64,000 nucleotides of DNA, from NCBI GenBank assembly GCA_013359265.1, contig JABWCD010000020.1, positions 1 through 64,000 on the forward strand. Direction: 5' to 3'. Shown one piece after another: positions 1 through 8,375 of this stretch; the stretch's first letter is position 1; the number at the start of each line of letters is the position of its first letter. A program made the position numbers and the translations under genes. This DNA is from Candidatus Hydrogenedentota bacterium. Its GTDB lineage: Bacteria; Hydrogenedentota; Hydrogenedentia; Hydrogenedentales; SLHB01. Under the pieces are notes generated by a model. The model had not been told where the DNA came from. It saw only the letters and a program-made list of their open reading frames with translations, and ran no database searches.

Positions 1-1
1 T

Positions 2-91
2 CCCGTCGCAACGCTCCAAGACGCCTTAACGACATACCTCAAAACCGGTCAGCTGCCGCCGTTACCCCCAAACGTCGCGGCAAACGGCTAA
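2..91 (+). CDS. C-terminal end of an unidentified protein (partial)
   Basis: An open frame enters from the left edge and stops at TAA 89-91. It gives about 29 residues rich in Thr, Leu and Pro (ending LPPLPPNVAANG). It overlaps the 3' end of the convergent small membrane-protein gene by about 30 nt. Too little is visible to name a family. Codon choice looks coding-like, but the reading is tentative. Confidence 0.3.
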   Translation, partial: PVATLQDALTTYLKTGQLPPLPPNVAANG

Positions 92-421
92 AGTGTTACC
101 GAAAAACAAAACGAGCATGAGTACGCTAACAAACGCAGCACCCACGGTTTCGCGAGCGGTTGCATCAAAAGCCGCCTGCCGGAGTTCGCCGACTGGCCTT
201 TCGTTGACGCCACGACGCAATGCAACGAACTTTACGCGGTAGTTCAACAACATATTTAAGGAGGCCGATGCAAAGGCGATAAGCAACGTTTTCACCATCG
301 AATCGGTGGTGAAGACCGCTCCAGCCGAAAACAAGAGCAGCAGCAACAGCAAAAAAACGTATGGATGTGTACGATACCATTCGGTAACGTGATAATGTGC
401 CGCTCGAGTCGCTCTGAACAT
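62..421 (-). CDS. small membrane protein, unknown function
   Basis: A 119-residue protein with at least two strongly hydrophobic segments: residues about 21-40, which include a run of seven leucines, and about 93-112 near the C-terminus. A weaker hydrophobic stretch at about 43-58 lies between them. I do not recognise a family. It starts 9 nt after the stop of a lipA 3'-end remnant, much as the other small membrane gene (566-1006) starts right after intact lipA. The two may therefore be successive occupants of the same insertion spot. Function unknown; the start codon is not backed by a strong ribosome binding site. Confidence 0.5.
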   Translation of the reverse strand: MFRATRAAHYHVTEWYRTHPYVFLLLLLLLFSAGAVFTTDSMVKTLLIAFASASLNMLLNYRVKFVALRRGVNERPVGELRQAAFDATARETVGAAFVSVLMLVLFFGNTLAVCRDVWG

Positions 422-430
422 CGTCGTTCT

Positions 431-520
431 CTACTCCGCCTGCACTCGGCTTTTCGTCCACTGAGCGTCCAACAACTCTTCCGACCGATACGAACTCCTC
501 ACAAGCGGACCGGCGATTGC
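431..520 (-). pseudogene. remnant of a lipA 3' end (lipoyl synthase C-terminus)
   Basis: Reading the minus strand from 520 to a TAG at 431-433 gives AIAGPLVRSSYRSEELL followed by an unrelated tail (DAQWTKSRVQAE). Intact LipA ends AVAGPFVRSSYRSEELM plus its own tail. About 43 of 48 nucleotides match across 472-519 and the lipA 3' end. RSSY is the conserved C-terminal motif of lipoyl synthases. No upstream part of lipA is present, so this is a scar of a second lipA 3' end, separated from the intact gene by one membrane-protein gene. Confidence 0.75.
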
Positions 521-565
521 TAAGATTAGTGCCATCTGTCCGACTACCATTCGATCCAAGCCCTG

Positions 566-1006
566 CTAACCACGACTAAACCGCCCTCCGACGATCACGA
601 TGCCCAAGGCGGTCGGTACGATGATCAAAACAAAAAATAATGCGGTTACAGTGCGATCGGCTCCAGGCCCGTCGAGTCCCAACGCCCCTGTTGCCCATGC
701 GAGTCCGGTACCTATGGCTAGCGCGGCGGCACCCAAGAGAATCACGCCAACAGCTATCGTCATCGTAGCGTTCGCTGGGCCAGAACCATGTTCGCCAAGT
801 TTACGAAAGCACATCCCTGTGAATAAGCCGACGTTAGCCGCCACGAACAGTATGCGCGAGGAAGATGATTCCGCGCCCGAAAGAAGTCCCGCGATGCCGC
901 TCATTACTAAGGCAATGCATGACAGCAGCAGAATCCCTATGCCGAGTTTCGTCGAGTTGGGCGATCCGCTCGGGCCCAGATTGTCGGGTTTACGGTGCCA
1001 GAGCAT
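566..1006 (-). CDS. four-helix membrane protein, unknown function
   Basis: A 146-residue protein with four predicted transmembrane segments (about 21-41, 51-68, 79-105 and 119-141) and short loops; no motif I can name. The ATG lies 2 nt after the lipA stop codon, so it is probably co-translated with lipA. It sits between intact lipA and the lipA 3'-end remnant, which marks it as an insertion relative to the ancestral order. It could be a DUF-type small integral membrane protein; no function is proposed. Confidence 0.6.
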   Translation of the reverse strand: MLWHRKPDNLGPSGSPNSTKLGIGILLLSCIALVMSGIAGLLSGAESSSSRILFVAANVGLFTGMCFRKLGEHGSGPANATMTIAVGVILLGAAALAIGTGLAWATGALGLDGPGADRTVTALFFVLIIVPTALGIVIVGGRFSRG

Positions 1007-1008
1007 AG

Positions 1009-1950
1009 CTACGCACTGTCTCGTCTGACGACAAACGATTCCATCAACTCTTCCGAGCGATACGAACTCCGCACGAACGGACCGGCGACGGCGAAGCCGA
1101 AGCCGATGGCGTATGCGTATTCCTCGTACTCCTTAAACTTCTCCGGCGTCACGAACGCCTCGACCTCGCGCTGCTTGAGCGTAGGGCGGAGGTACTGTCC
1201 GATACACACGGCTTCGCAGCCGGCATCGCACAGATCGTGTAACGTCTGTCTAATCTCGTCCTCGGTTTCGCCATGGCCGGCCATCAACGCGGATTTCACG
1301 ATCACCCGCGGTTCCCACTCGGAAGCCACGCGCAGCACCTCGAGCGCAGTGCGATACGTACACCGCTTACCGCGAACAGTCGGATACAGCCGCTCGACCG
1401 TCTCGATGTTGTGACCAAACACATCAGGCCGCGACGCCAACACGGTCTCCACCGCGGCGCGGTTGCCAAGAAAATCCGGCACGAGCACTTCGATCGTCGT
1501 GTTGCGATTCAGGCCGCGAATGGCCTCTACCGTATTCGCGATATGCGCTGCACCGCCATCGGGCAGGTCGTCGCGGGTGACCGAGGTAATCACGGCGTGG
1601 CGCAGGCCCATCTTACGAATGGCCTCGGCGACGCGGCGCGGCTCGTCGGCCTCGACGGGTTCCGGTTTTCCACTTGGGACGGAGCAGTACCGGCAGTTCC
1701 GCGTGCACGAATTGCCCAGAATCATCAGCGTTGCGGTGCGCTTCTGCCAGCACTCCGCCATGTTCGGACAGCGCGCGCTCTGGCAGACGGTGTGCAACTC
1801 CAAGCCTTCGACCAGGTCCTTCGTAAACACGAAATCCTGGCCGGAAGCCCAAGGCCTGCGAATCCATTCGGGGAACCGCGCTGTCACGAAATCGAACACC
1901 TCATCCCGGTGGGGGCACCGCGCCAATCCCGCCTGCGGAGCACCCGCCAC
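1009..1950 (-). CDS. lipA: lipoyl synthase (radical SAM)
   Basis: Inserts two sulfur atoms into octanoylated lipoyl domains of 2-oxoacid dehydrogenases and GcvH. The 313 residues match the family length. The auxiliary 4Fe-4S cysteines are C56, C61 and C67 (CxxxxCxxxxxC), the radical-SAM cluster is C82, C86 and C89 (CTRNCRYC), and the C-terminal RSSY motif lies at 294-297. No lipB is adjacent. The gene runs divergently from the MinD-type ATPase gene and is followed after 2 nt by a small membrane-protein gene. A second, degenerate copy of its 3' end lies at 431-520. Identification is secure. Confidence 0.97.
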   Translation of the reverse strand: MAGAPQAGLARCPHRDEVFDFVTARFPEWIRRPWASGQDFVFTKDLVEGLELHTVCQSARCPNMAECWQKRTATLMILGNSCTRNCRYCSVPSGKPEPVEADEPRRVAEAIRKMGLRHAVITSVTRDDLPDGGAAHIANTVEAIRGLNRNTTIEVLVPDFLGNRAAVETVLASRPDVFGHNIETVERLYPTVRGKRCTYRTALEVLRVASEWEPRVIVKSALMAGHGETEDEIRQTLHDLCDAGCEAVCIGQYLRPTLKQREVEAFVTPEKFKEYEEYAYAIGFGFAVAGPFVRSSYRSEELMESFVVRRDSA

Positions 1951-2075
1951 ATGGCTTGGCGAGGCGAGTATAGCATAGCGACGCGACCAATATAAAGTTC
2001 ACGCGGGGAACTACTTGCGCAGTTTCCCGCAGTATTCGCATCTCAATTGTTACTAAATGCTTGTCGTCAAACAAC

Positions 2076-2104
2076 TTGACATGTCAGGCCCCCTCATGTA
2101 CAGT
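2076..2104 (+). promoter_or_regulatory. sigma-70-type promoter
   Basis: TTGACA (2076-2081), a 17-nt spacer and TACAGT (2099-2104) lie in the divergent gap between lipA and the MinD-type ATPase gene. They point toward the ATPase/bactofilin/protease genes and leave a leader of about 120 nt. Confidence 0.55.
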
Positions 2105-2229
2105 CTGTTCACCAAAATCCCAATGGATCGCTAACAATTCCTGGGGTGGATCGGGGCTGTATATAGCGTCGAATTGGTAGCGGGCCACAATAGATTGATT
2201 GGTTTCGTTCTTTCCGTAGGGAGTGGTGG

Positions 2230-3165
2230 GTGCGCCTTATAGAAGAAAGACCGCTACCGCAGACAGCGCGGGAAGCGCCGCAGATTCTGGTCGTCGGCGG
2301 GGGCAAAGGTGGCGTGGGAAAGACCTGTTTCTCGGTCAATCTCGCCATCGAAATTGCCCGCAAAGGGTGGCGGGTCATCCTGGTCGATGCCGACTTGAGC
2401 TGCTCGAATGTCGAGACGGTGCTCGGTGTTGAAGCGCAGGTAAAGCTGGACGTGTTCTTTTACCAGCGCGGTGGAAAAGACCTGCACGCGGTGCTCTGCG
2501 ACACGCAGTACGAAAACCTCAAACTGGTCCCCGGCACGACCGGGCTGCTCGACGTTGCCAACCCCAAGTACCAGCAGAAGGCGGCGTTCATCCGGGAACT
2601 CCAGCAACTCGATGCGGACCTCATCATCGTCGATCTCGACGCGGGCGCGCACTTGAACACGCTCGATTTCTTCTTGATGACCGACACGAACGGCGTGTTG
2701 GTCATCACGCCGGAGAAGACGAGCATCGACAACGCGTTCAAATTTCTCCGCGCGGCGTTGTTTCGGAAGATCGAGCGGTTTTATCAGAGCCCGGAAGTGG
2801 CGCTCCTGCTTAAGCGCACCGAGTCGCTTCGCGAATTCGTGGCCACTGTTAAGACGTCCGAATTCTTCGACGCCGAAACGCGCAAGCGGATTTGCGGCGA
2901 ACTCGTCGCGATCGCGCGGGCCATCCGCCCGCGCATCGTCGTGAACCGTGCGCGCAACGCGTACGAAGCGCAAATCGCCGCCAATATTCTGTCCAAATTT
3001 GCCCGGCAAAACCTCATGATCGAGCCGGAAAACCTTGGCTTTTTGTACTTTGATAAGTGCGTGCCGGAAGCGATAAACTCGGGAACGCCGTTCGTCGTGA
3101 GTTACCCGAAGCAGAAGATATCGGCCTGCGTGACCGATATCGCCAACCGCTTAGGATATTTCTAA
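2230..3165 (+). CDS. MinD/ParA/FlhG-type P-loop ATPase
   Basis: A 311-residue cytoplasmic ATPase. The deviant Walker A motif GGKGGVGKT (24-32) carries the signature Lys26 and Lys31. The second conserved strand VILVDAD (49-55) and a LIIVDLD segment near residue 135 complete the SIMIBI fold. Members act in flagellar number/placement (FlhG), division-site selection (MinD) or cargo partitioning. It carries an insert of about 60 residues in the second half, unlike classical MinD. GTG start at 2230 with GTAGGGAG just upstream. The bactofilin gene follows 2 nt later, so a role in spatial organisation with bactofilin is plausible. The exact subfamily is not resolved. Confidence 0.85.
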   Translation: MRLIEERPLPQTAREAPQILVVGGGKGGVGKTCFSVNLAIEIARKGWRVILVDADLSCSNVETVLGVEAQVKLDVFFYQRGGKDLHAVLCDTQYENLKLVPGTTGLLDVANPKYQQKAAFIRELQQLDADLIIVDLDAGAHLNTLDFFLMTDTNGVLVITPEKTSIDNAFKFLRAALFRKIERFYQSPEVALLLKRTESLREFVATVKTSEFFDAETRKRICGELVAIARAIRPRIVVNRARNAYEAQIAANILSKFARQNLMIEPENLGFLYFDKCVPEAINSGTPFVVSYPKQKISACVTDIANRLGYF

Positions 3166-3167
3166 TC

Positions 3168-3914
3168 ATGCTAGACCGCTCGGACCCCCGCAAAGAACCC
3201 GCAACCGCCAAGCCGCAGGTGCAGTGGAAGCCGGTCGAACCGCCCATCCAAGACGCGCCCGACACGTACGAAGCGCTCGAGAAAGCGGGGAAACGCGATT
3301 CGTTCCTGGGGCGTTGGCTCCACTCGATGGATGACAAGATCACCACGAACCGCGGCACCGCGCGGGTGCGTTCGGCGGTCGAGGAAGCGGGCGACAATCC
3401 GAATGTTACCGCCGATGACCTCGCTATTCGCCGCGCGAAAAACGTGAAGCCGCAGCGCATGATCGTGCCCGAAGGCGTCATCATCGAAGGCAACATGACG
3501 AGCGGATCGGAGACGGAGATATCGGGCCGGATCGAGGGGGACGTGACCGTGGATGGCCGCCTGTACCTCGGCGCGAGCGCGCTGGTGACCGGAAATGTCC
3601 GCGCGACGTCGTGCGTCGTCGAAGGTTTGGTCGAAGGCAAGGTCGAGTGTTCCGAAGACCTCGAACTCGGCCGGACGGGCCGCCTTAACGCCGACGCCAT
3701 GGCAGGCAAGGAAATGAACCTGGGCGGCCAGGTTTTCGGGAATATCGCAACCGGCGGCGTCGCGCGCCTGCGCTCGACTGCCCGGCTCACCGGCAATATT
3801 CGCTCGCGGCGCATTGTTATCGATGACGGTGCCCTGTTCAACGGGATGTGCACCATGCGTACTCCGACCCAACGGGCTGAGGCGGGAGGAGCGCAGAAAC
3901 AGTTGCCGTTGTAA
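3168..3914 (+). CDS. bactofilin (polymer-forming cytoskeletal protein)
   Basis: A 248-residue protein. The first about 100 residues are charged and likely disordered. They are followed by a right-handed beta-helix bactofilin domain (about 105-225) with the typical ladder of short Gly-Val-Ile-Glu-Gly turns (VPEGVIIEGNM, ISGRIEGDV, VTGNVRA, VEGLVEGKVE, LTGNIRS). Bactofilins self-assemble without nucleotide and scaffold cell-shape or polar complexes. I chose ATG 3168, 2 nt after the upstream ATPase stop, over an in-frame upstream extension that overlaps that gene. It is unusual in having a long N-terminal extension; a typical bactofilin is about 120-200 residues. Confidence 0.9.
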   Translation: MLDRSDPRKEPATAKPQVQWKPVEPPIQDAPDTYEALEKAGKRDSFLGRWLHSMDDKITTNRGTARVRSAVEEAGDNPNVTADDLAIRRAKNVKPQRMIVPEGVIIEGNMTSGSETEISGRIEGDVTVDGRLYLGASALVTGNVRATSCVVEGLVEGKVECSEDLELGRTGRLNADAMAGKEMNLGGQVFGNIATGGVARLRSTARLTGNIRSRRIVIDDGALFNGMCTMRTPTQRAEAGGAQKQLPL

Positions 3915-3932
3915 GAAGGTGAGGTGGTTGCA

Positions 3933-4649
3933 GTGCCGTTGTATTTTGATTCTACAATTCTGCTCATGATTCCGGGCGTCCTGATTACGATTTGGGCCCA
4001 ATGGAAGGTCAAATCCGCGTACGCGAAGTACTCCCAGATTGGCACGCGTTCCGGCCTTACGGGCGCGCAAGTCGCCGCGCGTGTGCTGCAAGACGCCCGG
4101 ATTGGGTTGGTCGGCAACGCGAAAGCCGCGCGCGGACAAGTCGTGAGTCTCGAGGCGATTGGCGGTCATCTGACCGACCACTACGATCCGCGCGATCGCA
4201 CGCTGCGCCTGAGCGACGAGGTCTATCACGGCCAGAGCATCGCGGCGCTGGGAATTGCCACGCACGAAGTTGGCCACGCCATTCAACACGCCAACGCCTA
4301 TTCGATGCTGATGTGGCGTAATGCGATCTACCCGGTGACGAGTATCGCATCGACGTTATCGTGGCCGCTGCTGCTGATTGGTCTGTTCGCGGGCTATTCG
4401 CCGCTCCTGAATATCGGTATCGCGCTGTTCGCGTTCGCGGTGCTGTTTACGCTGATTACGCTGCCCGTCGAATTTGACGCGAGCCGCCGTGCGCTGCGCG
4501 CACTCGCCGACGGCGGATACCTGACCGACGACGAATTGTACGGCGCGCGCAAGGTCCTCGGCGCCGCGGCAATGACCTACGTTGCCGCTGCCGCTGTCGC
4601 ACTGCTGGAACTGCTCCGTTTGGTGCTGATCGCGCGCGGACGCGACTAG
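3933..4649 (+). CDS. neutral zinc metallopeptidase, YugP type
   Basis: An integral membrane zinc protease of the YugP family. The zinc-binding HEVGH motif lies near residues 111-115 (IATHEVGHAIQH), with an N-terminal transmembrane segment (about 8-25) and further hydrophobic segments around 130-180 and the C-terminus. The family usually starts with a short LYFD-type sequence before the first helix. That, with AAGGTGAGG at 3915-3923, favours GTG 3933; GTG 3924 is the alternative. It follows bactofilin by less than 20 nt, so it is probably in one operon. A strong terminator follows at 4670-4716. The substrate is unknown. Confidence 0.88.
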   Translation: MPLYFDSTILLMIPGVLITIWAQWKVKSAYAKYSQIGTRSGLTGAQVAARVLQDARIGLVGNAKAARGQVVSLEAIGGHLTDHYDPRDRTLRLSDEVYHGQSIAALGIATHEVGHAIQHANAYSMLMWRNAIYPVTSIASTLSWPLLLIGLFAGYSPLLNIGIALFAFAVLFTLITLPVEFDASRRALRALADGGYLTDDELYGARKVLGAAAMTYVAAAAVALLELLRLVLIARGRD

Positions 4650-4669
4650 CAGGCATTCAATTTCACCGG

Positions 4670-4716
4670 CCCGCCCCCGGGATCGTATGATGGTCCCGCG
4701 GGCGGGTCGACTTTTT
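4670..4716 (+). terminator. rho-independent terminator
   Basis: CCCGCCC (4670-4676) pairs with GGGCGGG (4700-4706). GGGA/TCCC continue the stem above a 2-nt internal loop, and TTTTT follows at 4712-4716. It ends the ATPase-bactofilin-protease operon just before the secreted FlgT-like gene. Confidence 0.75.
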
Positions 4717-4740
4717 GCGGTGAAGTGGAGTCTTACCCCA

Positions 4741-5886
4741 ATGGCATCGAGGTTTGCGGTCTACATTCGGGTAGGCCTTTGTGTTGTGTTCTGCGCGATG
4801 ACATTCGCATTTCTCGCGAACGCCGCCGACGAAACGCCCGTGCCCGTGACGGGCGAGGGGACCGCGACGGGGTTGGGGCCGGCGGCGCGCAGCGCCGCCA
4901 TCGCAGACGCCCAGACGGCGGTCGTCCTCGAACGCATCGAGAAAATTGCGCCGTCGCGCGACTTCTCGATCTTCGCATCGCTCTTGCGGGTTGCGCCGTC
5001 GTACTTCCAGTCGTACAAGCTGGTGAAGGAATCCAAGACGGACGACTCGACGCAGGTCGAGATCGAAGGGCAACTGCTCGAACGCAAATTGAAAACCGAT
5101 ATCGCAGGCATTGCGCTGGCGCAGAACTTTGTCACGCCGCGAATCGTCATCATCGCGCGCGAGCAACTGACACCGCCCGCGAACGCTGACGACGCGGCGC
5201 CGGGCGTAATCGAGAAAAAACTTCACGAAGACCTGAAGCGTATTCAATTCGAGATCGTCGAGCCGGCCGCGCTGCGTGAGCGGCTCCCCGTCGAGAAGTG
5301 GGGACAGTGCGTCGACGGCAGCGCGGAGTTGTCCGCGCTGTTCGCGCGGGAAATGCTCGCGGACATCGTGGTGCTGGCGTCGGGCAAGACGGGCCTGGAC
5401 GATTCGCGCGAAGGTTCCAAGTTGCACCGCGTACACGCCGAGGTGACGCTGCGCGTCGTGCGCGCGCAGGACGGATACGTGCTCGATTCGCCGAGAGCCG
5501 AGGCCGTGGTGAACTGCGCCGATACGACGGCGGGTAGCGCGCAGGCGATCGAGGACGCGTGCGGGAAACTCATTGAAGAGGCGAAGACCGCCGTTGCGCT
5601 GGGCGCATTGAACGGGGCGCCCGCCGATACGCTGACGATCACAATCGAACGGGTCGGCAGCGAACAGCAAACGAACGACGCAATCGCCGCGATCAAACGC
5701 TGCCTCGGCGCGGACCAACACGAGGTGATGTACCATGACGCCGAACGCGTGCGTGTCCGTATCCCCTTCGCCGGGCCTATCGGCCAACTCGTGGACTGCG
5801 TTCCCGCGTTGACCGTCTCGTCCGGGCGGCTTGCCCTCAAAACCGTCCTTGATCGCGACGTGACGCTCGTTTTCGAATCGATATAG
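4741..5886 (+). CDS. secreted FlgT/LPP20-like protein
   Basis: A 381-residue protein with a signal peptide (MASRFAVYIRVG..., cleavage likely after ...FLANA). After the signal, the segment TGEGTATGLGPAARSAAIADAQ resembles the N-terminal alpha/beta module of FlgT and LPP20-type outer-membrane-associated proteins, in which an Ala-rich helix precedes beta strands. The middle part (IVIIAREQL...) resembles the ABC-transporter-auxiliary-like domain of FlgT. Start at ATG 4741, with GGAG 10 nt upstream. FlgT strengthens the flagellar basal body, and flagellar genes occur 8 kb away. The assignment rests on pattern only. Confidence 0.55.
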   Translation: MASRFAVYIRVGLCVVFCAMTFAFLANAADETPVPVTGEGTATGLGPAARSAAIADAQTAVVLERIEKIAPSRDFSIFASLLRVAPSYFQSYKLVKESKTDDSTQVEIEGQLLERKLKTDIAGIALAQNFVTPRIVIIAREQLTPPANADDAAPGVIEKKLHEDLKRIQFEIVEPAALRERLPVEKWGQCVDGSAELSALFAREMLADIVVLASGKTGLDDSREGSKLHRVHAEVTLRVVRAQDGYVLDSPRAEAVVNCADTTAGSAQAIEDACGKLIEEAKTAVALGALNGAPADTLTITIERVGSEQQTNDAIAAIKRCLGADQHEVMYHDAERVRVRIPFAGPIGQLVDCVPALTVSSGRLALKTVLDRDVTLVFESI

Positions 5887-6184
5887 GCCTCACGCCGGTT
5901 ACGCGAAAAGCGGGTTCTTAACTCGTTACGAAGTTTCCACTGTGTAACGCGCTCCTGCAAAGCACCGCTTTGGCGTTGGCCCGAAAGCAGACGCATCTTC
6001 AACATCGTTGGGGAGAAATTCCCTTCAAGAAGTCTCATACTCGTAATCGGTTCATCGCGCATTGCTCCCCCGGAATCGCCACACATAAGCATGAATCTCC
6101 GTAGCCCTCCCGAAAAACCACCCTCGCCCCCAAATGTCCGGCATTTCCCGCCACGCCGTCTATACTGTGAAGGGGAGAGTACGG

Positions 6185-8212
6185 ATGCGTAGCGACGCGG
6201 ATATTGTAAGGGTGACATTAGCGGGCGACCGCGAGGCCTTTGCCGAATTGGTCGAGCGATACTACGCCCTGGTGTACGCGCTGGCGCTGGCGAGTCTCCG
6301 TCATCGGGCAGACGCGGAGGACGCGGCCCAGGAGTCGTTTCTCCGCGCGCTGAAATCGCTCGACACGCTGAAGGACCCCGCGCGGTTTGGGGCATGGCTG
6401 TCGTCGATCGTTCGCAACATCTGCCGCGACATGCGCGCGAGCGAACTCCGTGAAGCGCCGCTTGATGGTGGAGCGATTGGGACTCCGAAGTCGACCGAGC
6501 CGGACCCGGAGCGGAACGAACTCCACGAACTGCTGTGGGGCCATGTCATGGCGCTTCCGCCGGATGAACGCGAAATCTTGATACTCTATTACTTCTCGAA
6601 GCACAACACGCGAGCAATTTCGGAACTACTCTCGATGTCGGTGTCCGCCGCCGAAAAACGGCTGCAGCGGGCACGGCACACGCTCGGCGCGCGGATGGAA
6701 GCCGCGCTCGGTACGGTACTCGGTACTAAGCTTCCGCACCAAGAGTCTATCGAGCGAACAGTGAAACTAATCGTTGTCGTTCCGGTTGCGTGGACAGCGG
6801 TAACCGGAACAAGCGCCGCCAGCATAGTCGCTTCAGCCGTGACGTTACTTGGCGCGTGGAAGGCGCTTGCAGTTGTTGCGTTAATTGCTGTGACTTACTT
6901 CACATTTCACTATTTTACGCACAAGGAGTCGGATAGCTTCGCTACGGTTGTCAACGAATCGGCCAGCGAATTCGATGCACCACCAACATCACCGGTCAAG
7001 AGCGGCGCTGCCGATATCAGGCCGGCCAACGTTGAATCGAATTCTGACTCGGCGCTCCATCAAGACCGGAAGTCGAAGCGTTCGGGCCCCGTCATACGCG
7101 TGATCGCGGATGATGATCCAAATAAGCCGGTCGACGGCGCAAAGGTAACGATTTTCCAGCCCGCGAATTTGACAGATATTTTGGAGGGGACCACCGGACG
7201 TGATGGAAACTTTACTCTGTCACGTGTGCCGGTTTCCGGTTCTCTGCTTTCGATTGCGCACCCGGACTTTGCACCGTTGCGTCAAATCCCTCTGCGGATA
7301 GGGCGTGACGACACAAGGGTATTCTCACTGTCTTCGTTGACAGGAATTCGTCTGTCCGGGCGCGTAGTGTCCCGCGAGTCGCAACGACCGATACGGAATT
7401 TCTTTTTGAAAGTCAACGGTCCCGATGAAGGTAAACCGATGCAACTGCGGCAAGGCTACCTGAAGGTCAATGCCGACGACGGGCAATTTGAAGTCAATGG
7501 CGGTGCGGGGCCCGTCTCCATTTTGGCCGTCGCGGAGGGGTTCGCCATTCAAGAGATCGATTTATCTCGGGCAAATATCGACCTGCACCATCTCCAGTTT
7601 GAATTGAATCCGGCGTACAGAGTCAACATAGCTGTCGTGGATGAGAGCGGAACACCGATTCGCAATGCCGAAGTGGCGATTGAAACGGCCCCGCAAATTG
7701 GGGCGGAAGACGCTGTGCCGGGCAATCCGCGGCAGTTGACCACCAATGAACACGGAGTTGTGCGGGTAGAAAGCTTATCGTTTCGACCGACGGCTGTAAG
7801 CGTGGAGCATTTCGATTTCATCCCGATCAGTGTGGCGATCGAAAGCGGCGCGGCTCGACACGAATATTCGGTGACGGTAGCAATGGAGAAGGTGGTCGTT
7901 GTAAAGGGGACATTAACGCGAGACGGTATGGCTGTCTCGAACGTGGATGTACGTTTCTCGTCTATCCAGGATCGTGGGGATGGAAGTGAAGCATGCGTAG
8001 CATTGGCGGGTGCGCGCAGCGATGTCAACGGCGCGTTCGAATTCCGCCTTGTACACGAAGGCCGTCGTAAAATACCCGACGGACCGTGCTATTTAGAATT
8101 CTCGGTCGCTTCGCACTTCTACCGTGAGCCGGTGGAGATATCAACAGTAGCCGCACAAGACTTGATTGTGGATGTGTCGTCGCTCCGCAATGACGCACCA
8201 ATCGATTACTAG
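6185..8212 (+). CDS. ECF sigma factor fused to a membrane anchor and periplasmic Ig-like domains
   Basis: A 675-residue multidomain protein. Residues 5-82 are sigma-70 region 2 (LVERYYALVYALALASLRHRAD..DAAQESFLRA). Residues 112-170 are region 4, ending in a helix-turn-helix with AISELLSMSVSAAEKRLQRAR. Hydrophobic segments follow at about 193-215 and 223-245 (the clear membrane span). A Ser/Asp-rich linker leads to about four beta-sandwich modules resembling carboxypeptidase regulatory-like/Ig domains (roughly 303-378, 386-468, 475-558, 565-668). Start chosen at ATG 6185 with GGGGAG 6 nt upstream. The sigma part is unambiguous. The fusion implies a membrane-bound sigma factor with its own extracytoplasmic sensor; no anti-sigma gene is adjacent. 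Confidence 0.88.
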   Translation: MRSDADIVRVTLAGDREAFAELVERYYALVYALALASLRHRADAEDAAQESFLRALKSLDTLKDPARFGAWLSSIVRNICRDMRASELREAPLDGGAIGTPKSTEPDPERNELHELLWGHVMALPPDEREILILYYFSKHNTRAISELLSMSVSAAEKRLQRARHTLGARMEAALGTVLGTKLPHQESIERTVKLIVVVPVAWTAVTGTSAASIVASAVTLLGAWKALAVVALIAVTYFTFHYFTHKESDSFATVVNESASEFDAPPTSPVKSGAADIRPANVESNSDSALHQDRKSKRSGPVIRVIADDDPNKPVDGAKVTIFQPANLTDILEGTTGRDGNFTLSRVPVSGSLLSIAHPDFAPLRQIPLRIGRDDTRVFSLSSLTGIRLSGRVVSRESQRPIRNFFLKVNGPDEGKPMQLRQGYLKVNADDGQFEVNGGAGPVSILAVAEGFAIQEIDLSRANIDLHHLQFELNPAYRVNIAVVDESGTPIRNAEVAIETAPQIGAEDAVPGNPRQLTTNEHGVVRVESLSFRPTAVSVEHFDFIPISVAIESGAARHEYSVTVAMEKVVVVKGTLTRDGMAVSNVDVRFSSIQDRGDGSEACVALAGARSDVNGAFEFRLVHEGRRKIPDGPCYLEFSVASHFYREPVEISTVAAQDLIVDVSSLRNDAPIDY

Positions 8213-8240
8213 ACAGCAGCAGGTTTTAGTTGCGAAAACG

Positions 8241-8340
8241 TTATCGCTTTCCGGCGAGCGTAATTCCGTCGCGAACGCTGGGCATAACGCATTCGGATCG
8301 CGGCGTAGCTGACGAAATTATCAAACCTCGCAATAGGCGT
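8241..8340 (-). pseudogene. remnant of an O-methyltransferase 3' end
   Basis: The minus strand ending at TAA 8241-8243 reads SECVMPSVRDGITLAGKR. Intact O-methyltransferase 0.5 kb upstream ends VECVMLSVRDGVTLARKR. Codons differ mostly at synonymous positions. With one frameshift, the similarity extends upstream (IARFDNFVSYA against IAIDKFNKHVYND). Only the last about 30 codons survive. The copy therefore diverged while under protein selection, then lost the rest of the gene. Confidence 0.75.
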
Positions 8341-8375
8341 GTGTCGGTTGCGTGGAATACCTGCCGGGGCTGCGA

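Noticed and set aside
165-461. Minus-strand open frame of 98 codons over the first small membrane gene
   Set aside because: It is the other-frame shadow of the 62-421 gene and the lipA remnant; no family match or ribosome binding site.
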